Source: Bacteroidales bacterium (GTDB lineage: Bacteria > Bacteroidota > Bacteroidia > Bacteroidales > P3). Taken from it: DNA of 46,075 bases. Shown in pieces: positions 15,717 to 25,800 of the stretch. The stretch spans positions 1-46,075 of the forward strand of contig JAISPZ010000114.1 in assembly GCA_031274555.1 (NCBI GenBank), read 5' to 3'. Within the stretch, counting starts at the first letter, position 1. Every line of letters begins with the position of its first letter. Under the pieces are notes generated by a model. That model worked only from the letters and a program-made list of their open reading frames with translations, had not been told where the DNA came from and searched no databases. Position numbers and translations under genes: made by a program.

Positions 15717-15957
15717 AATAATTGTTAATTGTCAATTGTCAATTGTCAATTCGCTAAAATGCAAAATAATTGTTAATTGTCAATTGTCAATTGTCAATTC
15801 GCTGAAATGCAAAATAATTGTCAATTGTCAATTGTCAATTGTCAATTCGCTGAAATGCAAAATAATTGTCAATTGTCAATTGTCAATTGTCAATTCGCTA
15901 AAATGCAAAATAATTGTCAATTGTTAATTGTCAATTGTCAATTCGCTGAAATGCAAA
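15717..15957. repeat. Five 48-base repeats made of AATTGTC heptamers, directly after the GH13 stop
   Basis: The array begins at the stop codon. TTCGCT(A/G)AAATGCAAAATA followed by four AATTGTC/AATTGTT heptamers repeats with a period of exactly 48 bases (TCGCT at 15751, 15799, 15847, 15895 and 15943). Because 48 is a multiple of 3 the array stays open in some frames, but the peptides are only the repeat and I do not call genes. There are no unique spacers, so it is not CRISPR. Confidence 0.92.
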
Positions 15958-16037
15958 AATGTGGAATTGAGAAAGACGAAAGGTATGCACAAACAACACA
16001 CACAAACAGCAGGCACAAACAACAAGTGCGTCAGCAA

Positions 16038-16070
16038 CAATTGACAATTGACAATTGACAATTGACAATT
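16038..16070. repeat. Heptanucleotide array 3' of susF-like 1
   Basis: Four to five CAATTGA units end 14 bases before the susF-like 1 stop codon. Read in the sense of that gene the units are AATTGTC, so this array faces the 48-base repeat array of the convergent GH13 gene and the two can pair. The 80 bases between them (15958-16037) show no gene. Confidence 0.85.
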
Positions 16071-16084
16071 TTAAAAATCGTGAT

Positions 16085-17269
16085 TTACAGGGCAAAATTG
16101 ATTTCCCACGCACCTGTTTCCCAATTCATCTTAAATGTGATTGTGGCGTAAGTCTTCCCTGCTACTACTTTTATGTTTCCGTCATTATCAGCAAAATTGG
16201 ACGCATCACCTGTAATTTTGGTCGCATCGTAGCCGTAGCTTGTACCCCAATCGTGGTCCTTACGAACTTTAAATTCACCGTCCGTCAGCAACGTTACATT
16301 TTGAGCAACATAGCTCGAAAAACCATCGGTAGTGGACGTGTAAGCTAAATCCAAATCATAGTCCCAAGCCGCCGGAGTGCCCTCCGCATTATTGAAAGCA
16401 CTACCAATCAGGCTCAACACCTGTGTTGAGGGATCAACTGCCGCTATATCACCGGTTTTTGTCATAGAGCCTGACCATACCCCATTGTTCCATGATAAGG
16501 TTATCGTGTAATATCCCTTATTAGCTGCCTCAATTTTATAGTTATCGCCACCTGCGACAAGCGCAGGAGTTCCGGTAGTTCCACTCCAACTGATTGTACC
16601 ACCAAAGTTGGTGTTTACAAGCACTTGTGCGCCTTCGCCCTCAGTGTCGCTCGTTGTGGTATCGTCAATACCAAGTTTCCAACCTTCGCTGTAAGCAAAC
16701 TTATATTCGCCTATATCACATTTTTGATTTGTCGCCGTAAGAGTTTTAAAATCGGCAGACTCATCCATTAGTGTAAAGCCCCAGCTGTTCATAATGCCTC
16801 TAACACCCCATTTAGCTCTGCAAATAACGATACGGTTAAGTTCAGTTTCATAAACAACGTGGTACAAGCCCGCTTCTGAAACTGTAAACGTGCCATCATT
16901 AACAGGCGTGTAGTAATATGCAGGCACTTTTGGATGGTCATAGCCACCGCTACCGTTATACGTCATAAAAAGAGCACCACCAATGTTGCCATTGTCTTTT
17001 CCACCTTGAACACGTTTAATTTGGAACGTACCTGCTGTCATGGGCACATAACATTCGTAAAGTGAAGAACGAACTTCTTGATTTTTTTCGTTCTTTGTCG
17101 GGATCATAAGACCTGCTGTAGAGGCTTCTGCCCATGGTGTGGCAGCACCAACAAGGTACATACCGTCATCTATCGGGTCTGTCGGTGTTGTGGTTTTAGG
17201 ACCACAGGAAGTTGTGGCAATCATAGCCACTGCAATTGCACTTAGTGCTAAAAATTTTGTCATTTTCAT
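16085..17269 (-). CDS. SusE/SusF-type outer-membrane starch-binding lipoprotein, paralogue 1
   Basis: Surface lipoproteins of this type bind starch beside SusCD. From ATG 17269 the protein has 394 residues and a lipoprotein signal MKMTKFLALSAIAVAMIATTSC. Upstream in-frame sequence exists to 17311, but it belongs to the conserved leader, so I reject it. The N-terminal module has DGMYLVGAATPWAEAS, and the C-terminal module SLIGSAFNNAEGTPAAWDYD...KVRKDHDWGTSYGYD is a SusE/SusF carbohydrate-binding-type repeat. It is closely similar along its whole length to the gene at 28795-29976. It is last in the susC1-susD1 set but 255 bases from susD1 and has its own conserved leader, so it may be transcribed or regulated separately. 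Confidence 0.87.
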   Translation of the reverse strand: MKMTKFLALSAIAVAMIATTSCGPKTTTPTDPIDDGMYLVGAATPWAEASTAGLMIPTKNEKNQEVRSSLYECYVPMTAGTFQIKRVQGGKDNGNIGGALFMTYNGSGGYDHPKVPAYYYTPVNDGTFTVSEAGLYHVVYETELNRIVICRAKWGVRGIMNSWGFTLMDESADFKTLTATNQKCDIGEYKFAYSEGWKLGIDDTTTSDTEGEGAQVLVNTNFGGTISWSGTTGTPALVAGGDNYKIEAANKGYYTITLSWNNGVWSGSMTKTGDIAAVDPSTQVLSLIGSAFNNAEGTPAAWDYDLDLAYTSTTDGFSSYVAQNVTLLTDGEFKVRKDHDWGTSYGYDATKITGDASNFADNDGNIKVVAGKTYATITFKMNWETGAWEINFAL

Positions 17270-17407
17270 ACATTTATAAATTTTTGTTAATAGGTTGTAC
17301 GGAACTCGCACACAAACATTTATTTACATGATTGTTGTTCGCGACATTGCTCTCGCTGCTCCAACAATTGTCTTTTGGTAACAACATCTGCCATGCTCGT
17401 TTCATTT
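17270..17407 (-). promoter_or_regulatory. Conserved 5' leader of susF-like 1
   Basis: In the sense direction it carries the same blocks as the GH13 leader: A (17407-17392), B (17372-17345), C (17345-17313) and D (17309-17285). B and C are adjacent here, so the ATTGTTG/CAACAAT stem is preserved but the inner hairpin is missing. A 43-codon frame starts at ATG 17405 (MKRAW...) and ends at 17274, 4 bases before the gene. It lies between susD1 and susF-like 1. Confidence 0.6.
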
Positions 17408-17524
17408 GTTTTATTTTTTATTGTGTTTTATTTTTTATTGGTTTAAGTTGTTTTATTTTCGTTTATATATCTGTTTTCACTTCATGCTAAATTGGAAACA
17501 CACCCGCAGAAGGGACAGAACTTA

Positions 17525-19108
17525 TCAATATCCAGGGTTCTGTGTGTAAATTCCCGGAGCAGCATCCATTACCCATTTGGGGATAGGAAAAATATAACTT
17601 GTATATGAGTTGCCCTGTGGCACATCTCTATTTACTCCTTTTGGCTGGTATCTTTTGTAGATACCCCAGTCATAAACACCCCAATCTTCGTGGAATTTCT
17701 TAAAGCGAATAAGGTCTTGCCTCCTAAACCCTTCCCATGCCAACTCACGTCCGCGTTCGGCAAGCAATTCATCAAGCGTAAGGGTGCTTGTGTTGTATTC
17801 CTCCACACCCGCTCTACGTCTTACAAAATTGGCAGCATCAACTGCATCGGACGTGGCAGCACCGCCGTTAAGCCTCATAATAGCTTCGGCTTTCATAAGA
17901 TAAATATCAGCAAGGCGGAAAACTGGAAAGTCACTATTTGCGTGATGTCCAATCCCTGGTTCTACTTCAAATTTGAAAAAACGCGCACCATCGAAAGTAT
18001 TCTTTTTAGTGGCATCTATCGTAGCTGAAATATAAGGGCGTATAATTGCAGGCTTAGTACCTGATTCATCGTAAGCATATCCCACAGTATCACCATTTTC
18101 CTTGACTATTGGTCCCACAAACCACTGCTTTTTACGTAAATCGCTTGTGCTGTAAGCATCATAAAATGCCTGATGTGTGCACGGACCGTTCCAGCAATCT
18201 GTACTGTATTTATAAACTTCTTTCATAGCGTAATGCTGTGTCATCAGGTGAAACATATTACCCTGCGCACGAACAGCGTCGAAGACTACAGGAAAAATGA
18301 TTTCGGCATTATTAGTATTATCTTTGCCGAATGTTGTAAAATAGTCGGGAGAAAGTACATAGCCATAGCCACCCGTAAGTATTTCTTCGCAACGGTCGAT
18401 GGCATCCTGCCATCTGGCAGTTCCTGTATATACTTCTGCGTTGAGATAAAGTTTTGCAAGAATGGTATGTGCCACCGCTTGTGTCATACGACCGTACGAA
18501 GGATTTTTTTGCAGGCTCGGCAGATTTTCGAGCAATTCACTCTCAATAAAAGCAAATACTTCGGCACGCGTGCTTTGATGTAACTTTGCATCCAAAGAGA
18601 GTACAATAGGAACGTTGCCATAAATATCCATAGCGAGTAAATGGTAAAATGCCCTCAACGCTTTTGTTTCGGCAATACCTGACTTTGTTGCTTCATCGTA
18701 AGACACGGTATCGCTACCCTTTATCATCTCTATATTTCCAAGCACCTCGTTACATTTAGTAACACCACCGTAAGCAAAGCTCCAGCCGTTACTTACTTCC
18801 CTGCTCTGATAGTCCCATGTATGTTGTTGCATGGCGAGTGGTGCACCAGCATCGTCCCAATCAGTTCCACGTACAGGGACTGCTACTTCGTCCGAAGTAT
18901 ATTCTTGAAGTGACCAATATCCTTCACGATATACATAGCCGTATTCCCCGGCAAGCTGCGAATAGGCGTTTGCCAAAAGGGTGGCAAATTGCTCTGGGGT
19001 CTTGTAATAATCGTCTTTGAGAACATCAGAATAAACTTCAGGTTCTAATCGAACGCAAGAGGAAAAAAGTATTATTCCCATACTTGCTGCTATAAATATT
19101 TTTCTCAT
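17525..19108 (-). CDS. SusD/RagB-family starch-binding lipoprotein, copy 1
   Basis: SusD proteins form a lid on SusC at the cell surface and capture glucan chains. The 527-residue protein has a lipoprotein signal MRKIFIAASMGIILFSSC, TPR-like helices with ETKALRAFYHLLAMDIYGNVP, AHTILAKLYLNAEVY, and the C-terminal family motifs FPVFRLADIYLMKAEAIMR, LLAERGRELAWEGFRRQDLIRF and IYTQNPGY at the end. It follows susC1 on the same strand after a 287-base gap full of repeats, which is unusual because susC and susD are normally almost adjacent. Confidence 0.95.
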   Translation of the reverse strand: MRKIFIAASMGIILFSSCVRLEPEVYSDVLKDDYYKTPEQFATLLANAYSQLAGEYGYVYREGYWSLQEYTSDEVAVPVRGTDWDDAGAPLAMQQHTWDYQSREVSNGWSFAYGGVTKCNEVLGNIEMIKGSDTVSYDEATKSGIAETKALRAFYHLLAMDIYGNVPIVLSLDAKLHQSTRAEVFAFIESELLENLPSLQKNPSYGRMTQAVAHTILAKLYLNAEVYTGTARWQDAIDRCEEILTGGYGYVLSPDYFTTFGKDNTNNAEIIFPVVFDAVRAQGNMFHLMTQHYAMKEVYKYSTDCWNGPCTHQAFYDAYSTSDLRKKQWFVGPIVKENGDTVGYAYDESGTKPAIIRPYISATIDATKKNTFDGARFFKFEVEPGIGHHANSDFPVFRLADIYLMKAEAIMRLNGGAATSDAVDAANFVRRRAGVEEYNTSTLTLDELLAERGRELAWEGFRRQDLIRFKKFHEDWGVYDWGIYKRYQPKGVNRDVPQGNSYTSYIFPIPKWVMDAAPGIYTQNPGY

Positions 19109-19135
19109 AATGTTTATAATTTATTGACGTTTTTA

Positions 19136-19395
19136 ATTCTACATTCTAAATTCTACATTCTAAATTCTACATTCTACATTCTACATTCTAAATTCTACAT
19201 TCTATTTTGCGCTTTGCTGCGTTAGGGATTATTGCTTCGCAATGAAGTCGCTCACGCTCGGCATAGTCCGCGCAAGCGCGTCCTCTGCCCTCGCTTACTC
19301 GCGACTTTGCAGCGGAAAGCCCGACCCCGCACACGAGCTTGCGAGGGGGCGGGGAACGCCCAATTCTAAATTCTACATTCTAAATTCTACATTCT
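19136..19395. repeat. Composite repeat between susC1 and susD1: heptamer arrays flanking dispersed GC-rich module, copy 2
   Basis: ATTCTAC/ATTCTAA heptamers occupy 19136-19203 and 19363-19394. Between them is the GC-rich module that also occurs at 1294-1420: the same start (CTTTGCTGCGTTAGGGAT) and end (GCCCGACCCCGCAC, GAGCTTGCGAGGG, GGGAACGCCC) with a different middle. The middle here contains hairpins such as ATTGCTTCGCAAT and CGCGCAAGCGCG. The array starts at the susC1 stop codon. No gene is seen. It separates two genes whose products must be made together. Confidence 0.85.
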
Positions 19396-22300
19396 TCAAA
19401 ACGTTGCTGAAATTCCAAATAAAAATGTTCTCTGACGCGGGTAATAACTCTTGCCGTCAAAGCCGGGTTCAAGTGTGCTTAATCCTGTAACTTCGGGGTC
19501 CATTCCTGAATACGCAGTAATAGTAAACACGTTTGTTGCAGTCAGGCGGAATTTAAGTGAAGTCATATATCTCTTAACTTTGTTCGACAACGGACAGCTG
19601 AAAGAGAGGGAAATATCGCTCAATTTTAAATACGAAGCATTTTCAAGATACAGAGATGAAAAACGGCGCAGATTCTTTGTCCAGTCTATATTTGCCGTAA
19701 CATTATTTTTATTGACGGCTGCATTTGGATCTACCGCAGACAGCAATACATTTTCCCCATTTGTATTTTCATAAATGTAGCGCATCTCGTTAAATATCAA
19801 TCCTCCAACCTGTCCTCTGAAGTTAATATACAAATCAAACCACTTATAGGAAATAGTCGTATTCAAACCATAAGTGAAATACGGATTTGCGTTACCAAGA
19901 ATTTTAACGTCATCAGATGTAAGGGTGATTGCCGGGGAATAGCCACCATATTTGTTCCAATAACGAATAATGCCGTCGTCCCCTATAAAAGCATAGTCAT
20001 AGCCATAAAAATTGCCCACGGGCTTTCCTTCTTCAAGACGCATAACATTGTTGCCTGTCTCGCCACGTGCCGAAACATTGCCCAATTCAAGGAATCCTTC
20101 GTTGTATTCTGCAAATTCACCGCCTGTAATTTTTATTACCTTGTTAGCATTAGCAGCCATAATAAATCCCACATTCCACACAAAATCTTTCTTTTTCATT
20201 ACAACACCGTTCAAGGTAAGTTCAATACCTTTGTTTTGCAATTCTCCGTAATTAGCCCACATTGTACCGTAAGGATACGGTGGACTTGGCACATTGTATT
20301 CCCACAACAAATCGGTCGTATGGCGTAAATATGCATCAATAGTTCCCGAAAGACGGAAGTTCAGGAAAACAAAGTCAAGACCTATGTTGTATTCCGACTT
20401 CTTTTCCCATTTTAAATATTCGTTTTCGTTGTTTGTCGCACCCCACGGACGTATCCATTCACCGTTAAGAAAGATTTCACTTCCTGTCTGTCCCACTCTC
20501 ATGAGATAAAGATAATGGTCGCTCGGCTGGTTACCTGTTATACCGTAGCCGATACGGACCTTCAAGTCATTTATAGCTGCGTTGTTTTTGAGTGCGGGCA
20601 ATTGCGTGATACGCCACGAAGCACTTACAGCTGGAAACATACCCCAACGTCCAAGACTTTTACTCGCTTTGGGTCCAAACTTGCTCGACCCTTCGGCTCT
20701 TAACGAAGCATTAAAATACACCATTTCGTTCCAGTTATACAGCACACGTCCGAAAAAGGAAGCCATTTTGTCTTCATAACGATAGCTGCTTTGTGAAGTC
20801 AAATTGGGGTCACCTGTTTGAATACCTGTACCCATACCAATACTATTGTAAGATATATTATCAAGTGGAAATCCTGTGTTCATTTGGGCATCGCCGTAGT
20901 AGAGATTACTTTGATACGAATAGCCGAGCAATGCCTGTACCGAATGTTCCCCGAAAGATTTCAGAAAACGTAATGTAGTTTCGGTAATTTGCTGACGCTG
21001 ACGGTCTTCAATAAGTTCGGCTTTACCTAAACCCTCAATGTAGTCGCCTTTACGATACCGTGAATAATAGTTGCCATTCCATTTATTTATATCCTGAATA
21101 GAATATGCGGTAGCGAGGGTTAGCCAGTCGGTAATATCAAGAGAAGCATTTACACTCCCCAAAAACACGTTATTCGTTTCATCCTTAGTGGATAACATCA
21201 CACGTGCCACAGGGTTAAACGAGCCAAATTCATTAATCTCAAAATATCCGCCGTATTTTTCATACTCGGGATTATCAGGCGTAGAATATAAGGGGATTGT
21301 AGGATTTGCCTGCATAGCACGATCAAAGACATCGTAGTCTGCCCATTTTTTCTTGTTACTTGTATATGCCAGGTTATAGGCAATATGCAGACGATTTTTG
21401 AAAGCACTTTGGTCGGCAGCAAGACGTGCATTAATTTCCTGATAGTCACTTTTTATCGCAACACCCTGCAAAGCCTTATAGCCAATGCTTCCACGATAAT
21501 TAAAGTTCTTGCCTCCACCTGCAATAGAAAGTGCATGAGAAGTAGTCATCGGCATTCTGACTAATTGATTTATCCAATCAGTATTGCCTCCCCACTCCAC
21601 ACCGCGATTTTTGTCAATCATATATTCCCGATACTCTGACGAATTGAGCATTCGCGGACGTTTTGCCACTACTCCAAAACCAATATCTCCATTATATTCA
21701 ACAGTTGTTTCGCCACTGTGACCACGTTTTGTCGTAATAAGTATAACACCATGATTGGCACGAGTACCGTAAATAGCAGCAGCAGAGCCGTCTTTAAGAA
21801 CATCTATACTTTCTATATCTTCGGGTAAAACAGAGTTAAGATTGCCTCCGGGCACACCGTCTATAATGTACAGCGGTTCGGCATTGCCGCTTAATGAGCC
21901 AATACCTCTAAGCTGCACTTTGTAGGAGTTTTGCGCAGGGTCGTCACCACCGTTTTTGATGATGTTTAAGCCTGCAACCTTTCCTTGCAATAATCCCATT
22001 GGGTTATTTTGAATACCCTTGTTAAAATTTTCGGAAGAAATGCTTGAGATAGAGCCTGTGAGTTCTTTTTTTGTTTGAGAGCCGTAACCTACCACCACTA
22101 CCTGATTGAGCGTTTGGCTGGCAGAAGAAAGTGTTATGATGTTCTGACGGACTGCTTCAGAGGCTTTAATTTCGATGGGTGACATACCTACAGACGAAAA
22201 CTGTAATACTGCATCCGAACTCGCTACTTCGAGAGAGTAACGTCCGTCCAAATCTGTTGTCGTACCTTTTAGAGTGCCTTTCTCAATAATGTTTACCCCA

Positions 22301-22407
22301 ACCATAGTTTCGCCTCGATCGTCCTGAACGACTCCCGACACCGTAATCTGTGCACTTGCCATACTTCCAAAAAGGAAAAATGACAGCCATAACATTGTTT
22401 TTTTCAT
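19396..22407 (-). CDS. SusC/RagA-family TonB-dependent outer-membrane transporter, copy 1
   Basis: This is the outer-membrane barrel that imports oligosaccharides with TonB energy. The 1003-residue protein has a signal peptide (MKKTMLWLSFFLFGSMASAQ), a carboxypeptidase-D-regulatory-like domain (ITVSGVVQDDRGETMVGVN), the TonB box region NQVVVVGYGSQTKKELTGS, the plug with LRGIGSLSGNAEPLYIIDGV and the RagA signature IESIDVLKDGSAAAIYGTRA. The C-terminus ends in an aromatic residue as outer-membrane barrels do. It opens the minus-strand set, with leader block D immediately upstream. Its distance to susD1 is unusual. Confidence 0.95.
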   Translation of the reverse strand: MKKTMLWLSFFLFGSMASAQITVSGVVQDDRGETMVGVNIIEKGTLKGTTTDLDGRYSLEVASSDAVLQFSSVGMSPIEIKASEAVRQNIITLSSASQTLNQVVVVGYGSQTKKELTGSISSISSENFNKGIQNNPMGLLQGKVAGLNIIKNGGDDPAQNSYKVQLRGIGSLSGNAEPLYIIDGVPGGNLNSVLPEDIESIDVLKDGSAAAIYGTRANHGVILITTKRGHSGETTVEYNGDIGFGVVAKRPRMLNSSEYREYMIDKNRGVEWGGNTDWINQLVRMPMTTSHALSIAGGGKNFNYRGSIGYKALQGVAIKSDYQEINARLAADQSAFKNRLHIAYNLAYTSNKKKWADYDVFDRAMQANPTIPLYSTPDNPEYEKYGGYFEINEFGSFNPVARVMLSTKDETNNVFLGSVNASLDITDWLTLATAYSIQDINKWNGNYYSRYRKGDYIEGLGKAELIEDRQRQQITETTLRFLKSFGEHSVQALLGYSYQSNLYYGDAQMNTGFPLDNISYNSIGMGTGIQTGDPNLTSQSSYRYEDKMASFFGRVLYNWNEMVYFNASLRAEGSSKFGPKASKSLGRWGMFPAVSASWRITQLPALKNNAAINDLKVRIGYGITGNQPSDHYLYLMRVGQTGSEIFLNGEWIRPWGATNNENEYLKWEKKSEYNIGLDFVFLNFRLSGTIDAYLRHTTDLLWEYNVPSPPYPYGTMWANYGELQNKGIELTLNGVVMKKKDFVWNVGFIMAANANKVIKITGGEFAEYNEGFLELGNVSARGETGNNVMRLEEGKPVGNFYGYDYAFIGDDGIIRYWNKYGGYSPAITLTSDDVKILGNANPYFTYGLNTTISYKWFDLYINFRGQVGGLIFNEMRYIYENTNGENVLLSAVDPNAAVNKNNVTANIDWTKNLRRFSSLYLENASYLKLSDISLSFSCPLSNKVKRYMTSLKFRLTATNVFTITAYSGMDPEVTGLSTLEPGFDGKSYYPRQRTFLFGISATF

Positions 22408-22450
22408 ACGCTTTATAAATTGTTTTTAATAGGTCGTATGGAACTCGTAC
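22408..22450 (-). promoter_or_regulatory. Leader block D upstream of susC1
   Basis: In the sense direction, GTACGAGTTCCATACGACC and ATTAAAAACA lie just before AATTTATAAAGCGTATG of susC1. The GH13 gene has the same words, ending in ACAAGCGTATG. TACGA occurs twice here, 11 bases apart, about one DNA turn. Blocks A-C are not recognisable at this site. Confidence 0.55.
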
Positions 22451-22740
22451 ATAAACGTTTATAATGCTCGCTCCATATTGATTTGTATAAATTAATCGGT
22501 CGTTTATTTGTGACAATTACCCGCTTACAAAAATGTTATTTATAATTCTGCTACGGTAAATCGTACACTGTGGGATGCTGCTTGTTGGGGACTCTTAATA
22601 TCTTCTTTACGAGTAAATTATCTTATAATTTCTACAATATTCCCGTAAAAATGAAACTCCTAAGTTAAAAAAAAATTTTAAACTTCCAAATTTTTATTGA
22701 ATTTTTAAAGTGAACTGTGGTTAATATCAACGATTAGCAT

Positions 22741-22769
22741 TGACAATTGACAATTAACAATTGACAATT
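22741..22769. repeat. Heptanucleotide array between susC1 and susC2
   Basis: Four CAATTGA/CAATTAA-type units. The 488-base gap between the divergent susC genes otherwise holds the susC1 leader block, a run of A and T near 22666-22700, and GACAATTGTTG at about 22790, which resembles leader block B. I see no gene and no TAnnTTTG box for susC2 in it. Confidence 0.8.
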
Positions 22770-22895
22770 AATAAACGACCCTAAAAATTAGACAATTGTT
22801 GTATAAAAAAAACGAATATTTCCCATAAAAGAGCATGAATTGTATTTTAAAATTAAATATACGATAAAAACAAGTATCAATTAAATTAACAGAAA

Positions 22896-25800
22896 ATGAG
22901 TAAAAAAATTCTTTTATGGTTGTTTGCAACGCTATTGCTTGGCGCAACCGCAATGCAGGCAAAAACGCCCATTTCGGGGACAGTAATTGATTCCAAAGGC
23001 GATCCTGTTGTTGGAGTCAATATTATCGAAAAGGAAGTTACCGGTGGCTCGGTTACGGACGTTATGGGACGATTTACAATTGAAGCCACCTCGCCAGATG
23101 CGATGCTCGTTTTTACTTTTGTAGGTATGGCACCTATCGAAATCAAAGCGGCAGATGCTGATGGAAAAACCCTTACCCTCTCTCAAAATTCCAATCAATT
23201 AAGTCAGGTAGTAGTAGTTGGTTATGGCACTGCTACCAAAGAAAAACTTACCGGTTCAGTTACTTCTGTCGGTGAGCGGGAATTTCGACAGGGCATAAAC
23301 ACCACAGCCACCTCGCTTATTGCGGGAAAAGTGGCGGGTGTCAATATCACGCCAAATGGCGGACGTGCAGGTGACGGAAACCAAATCCGCATTCGCGGTG
23401 GTGCTTCGCTTAACGCGAGTAACGACCCTCTTATCATTGTTGATGGACTACCTTTGAGCAATGACGGTATTTCGGGTCTTACAAATCCGCTGTCTTCCGT
23501 TAACCCCAACGACATCGAAAGCATTAGCATACTCAAAGATGCTGCCGCTACTGCTATCTACGGCTCTCGTGCCTCTAACGGTGTTGTAATTATCACCACT
23601 AAAAAAGGAACTTCTGGCGAGTCTGGAAAAAAAGTATCAATAGACTTTACAACTAACAACTCGCTCGCTACCGTAGCCCGAAAAGTTAATACACTAACAG
23701 GAAGCGAATTTAAACAACTCGTAGAAAACTACCCCAACTACACCAATCAAGCTCAAAAAGATCTGTATTTAGGTTATCTGGGTTACGTGAGTCAAATCAA
23801 AAACGGTAACGAAGTACGCTCTTACGCCAATACGGATTGGCAGGACGAAATCTATCGTCCCGCTTTTACTTCCGACAACGTCCTTTCTATCAGTGGCGCA
23901 CCGAGATACCTGCCTTACCGCGTGTCTGTAGGCTATATGACACAAGACGGTCTTCTAAAAACCGACAATGTACAGCGTACAACAGTGTCTGTCGCCCTCA
24001 ATCCAAGCCTGCTCAAAAATCACCTTAATATTAACGTCAATGCTAAAGGAACTTATACGTCAAGTCATTTCGGAAATGGTGATGCTATCGGTGCAGCTCT
24101 GCGTATGGACCCCACAAAGCCTGTGTATAACCCTCTGGCAGACGAAAACGACCTGTTTAACGGTTATTGGCAATGGACAACAGATGCAGCAGGCAGAGTC
24201 CCCAACGGTATGGCAACCGCTAACCCTGTTTCGTTGCTAAATTCCAAAACCGACATTGGAACTGCCCTGCGCAGCTTTGGAAATTTACAGATAGATTATA
24301 AAATCCATGGCTTTGAAGACCTGCGTGCCAATATAAATTTAGGTTACGACGTTGCCAATGGCTATGGTAGCGTTGTGAGAGAAGAATGGGCACCAAGTAC
24401 ATTCTTTGGTCTTGGCGAACGTTCCAAATATAACCAGCTTCGTACCGACCTTATGCTCGAAGCATACCTTGCTTATTCCAAAGATATTGGCAAACACCAC
24501 GTGGACGCTATGGCAGGTTACACTTACCAAAGTTATAAGACGACCGATAACAACTATGTTAAATACTTCTATGATAACACTATGGACTCCAGCAGCATTC
24601 CTACTTTCCCAACTAATATTGAGGAACACGTGTTGCTGTCTTTTTATGGACGCGCCAATTATAGTTATGATGACCGCTACATAGTTCAACTCTCAATACG
24701 TAGAGATGGATCTTCGCGCTTTTCTGAACAACATCGTTGGGGATGGTTTCCGTCAGCATCTGCTGCATGGCGTATCAGTAACGAAGCCTTTCTAAAAAAT
24801 AATAAAGTGATTTCAGACCTTAAACTGCGTGTTGGTTGGGGTATGACAGGTCAGCAGGACGGTATCGGTAATTACGAATACCTGTCCCGCTACAGCCAAA
24901 GCACAAATACTGCTATGATACAGTTCGGCGACCAGTTCTATTATATGTGGCGTCCTGCCGGTTATGATATTGATCGTCACTGGGAAGCCACCACCACATA
25001 TAACGCAGGTCTTGAATTTGGTTTTCTTAAAAACAGAATTACGGCAAGTGTTGATTACTACTTCAAAAAAACTACCGACTTGCTAAATGAAGTTCCCCTT
25101 TCTATGGGCAGTAATTTTAAAAATCGTATAGTAAAAAATATTGGAGAGATGGAAAATTCGGGTATCGAATTTAATATCAACGCAAGTGTTTTGGAACATA
25201 AAGACTTTTCTCTTGATTTGGGTTATAACTTCACATGGAATACTACCAAAATTACTAAACTAACTCTTAATGACAACGATCCAAGTTATCCGGGTGCTTT
25301 AACAGGTGGTATTTCGGGTGGAACAGGTAATACTGTTCTTATCCATTCTACAGGTTATACTCCTAACACTTTCTACGTTTACAAGCAACTCTATGATGCA
25401 AAAGGAAATCCTATCGAGGGTGCTTATGCTGACCGGAACGGCGACGGGGTTATCAACGAGAGCGACCTCTACCACTACAAAAGTTCCGCGCCTGATTTTT
25501 TTATGGGCTTTAATTTTACTTTGCGCTGGAAAAACCTTTCGCTATCTTCTTCGCTTCGTGCAAGTATCGGCAACTATATGTATTATAATACTGCTTCTGA
25601 TGTATCCAACTACTCTCAAATCATCAATCCGAATAATTTCCTTTCCAACACGACTAATGATATTTACAGTTCAACGTTCAATACCCGCCAGCTGCTGTCA
25701 GATTACTATGTACAGAACGCATCTTTCCTTAAAATGGACTATATCACATTGGCGTATGACTTTGGCAGATTAGGAAACGTTGTGGGATTATCGCTCAATT

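Noticed and set aside
15717-15957. CRISPR array
   Set aside because: Units are contiguous with no unique spacers and no cas genes are nearby.
15736-16058. Two frames through the 48-base repeats
   Set aside because: They remain open only because 48 is divisible by 3; peptides are pure repeat.
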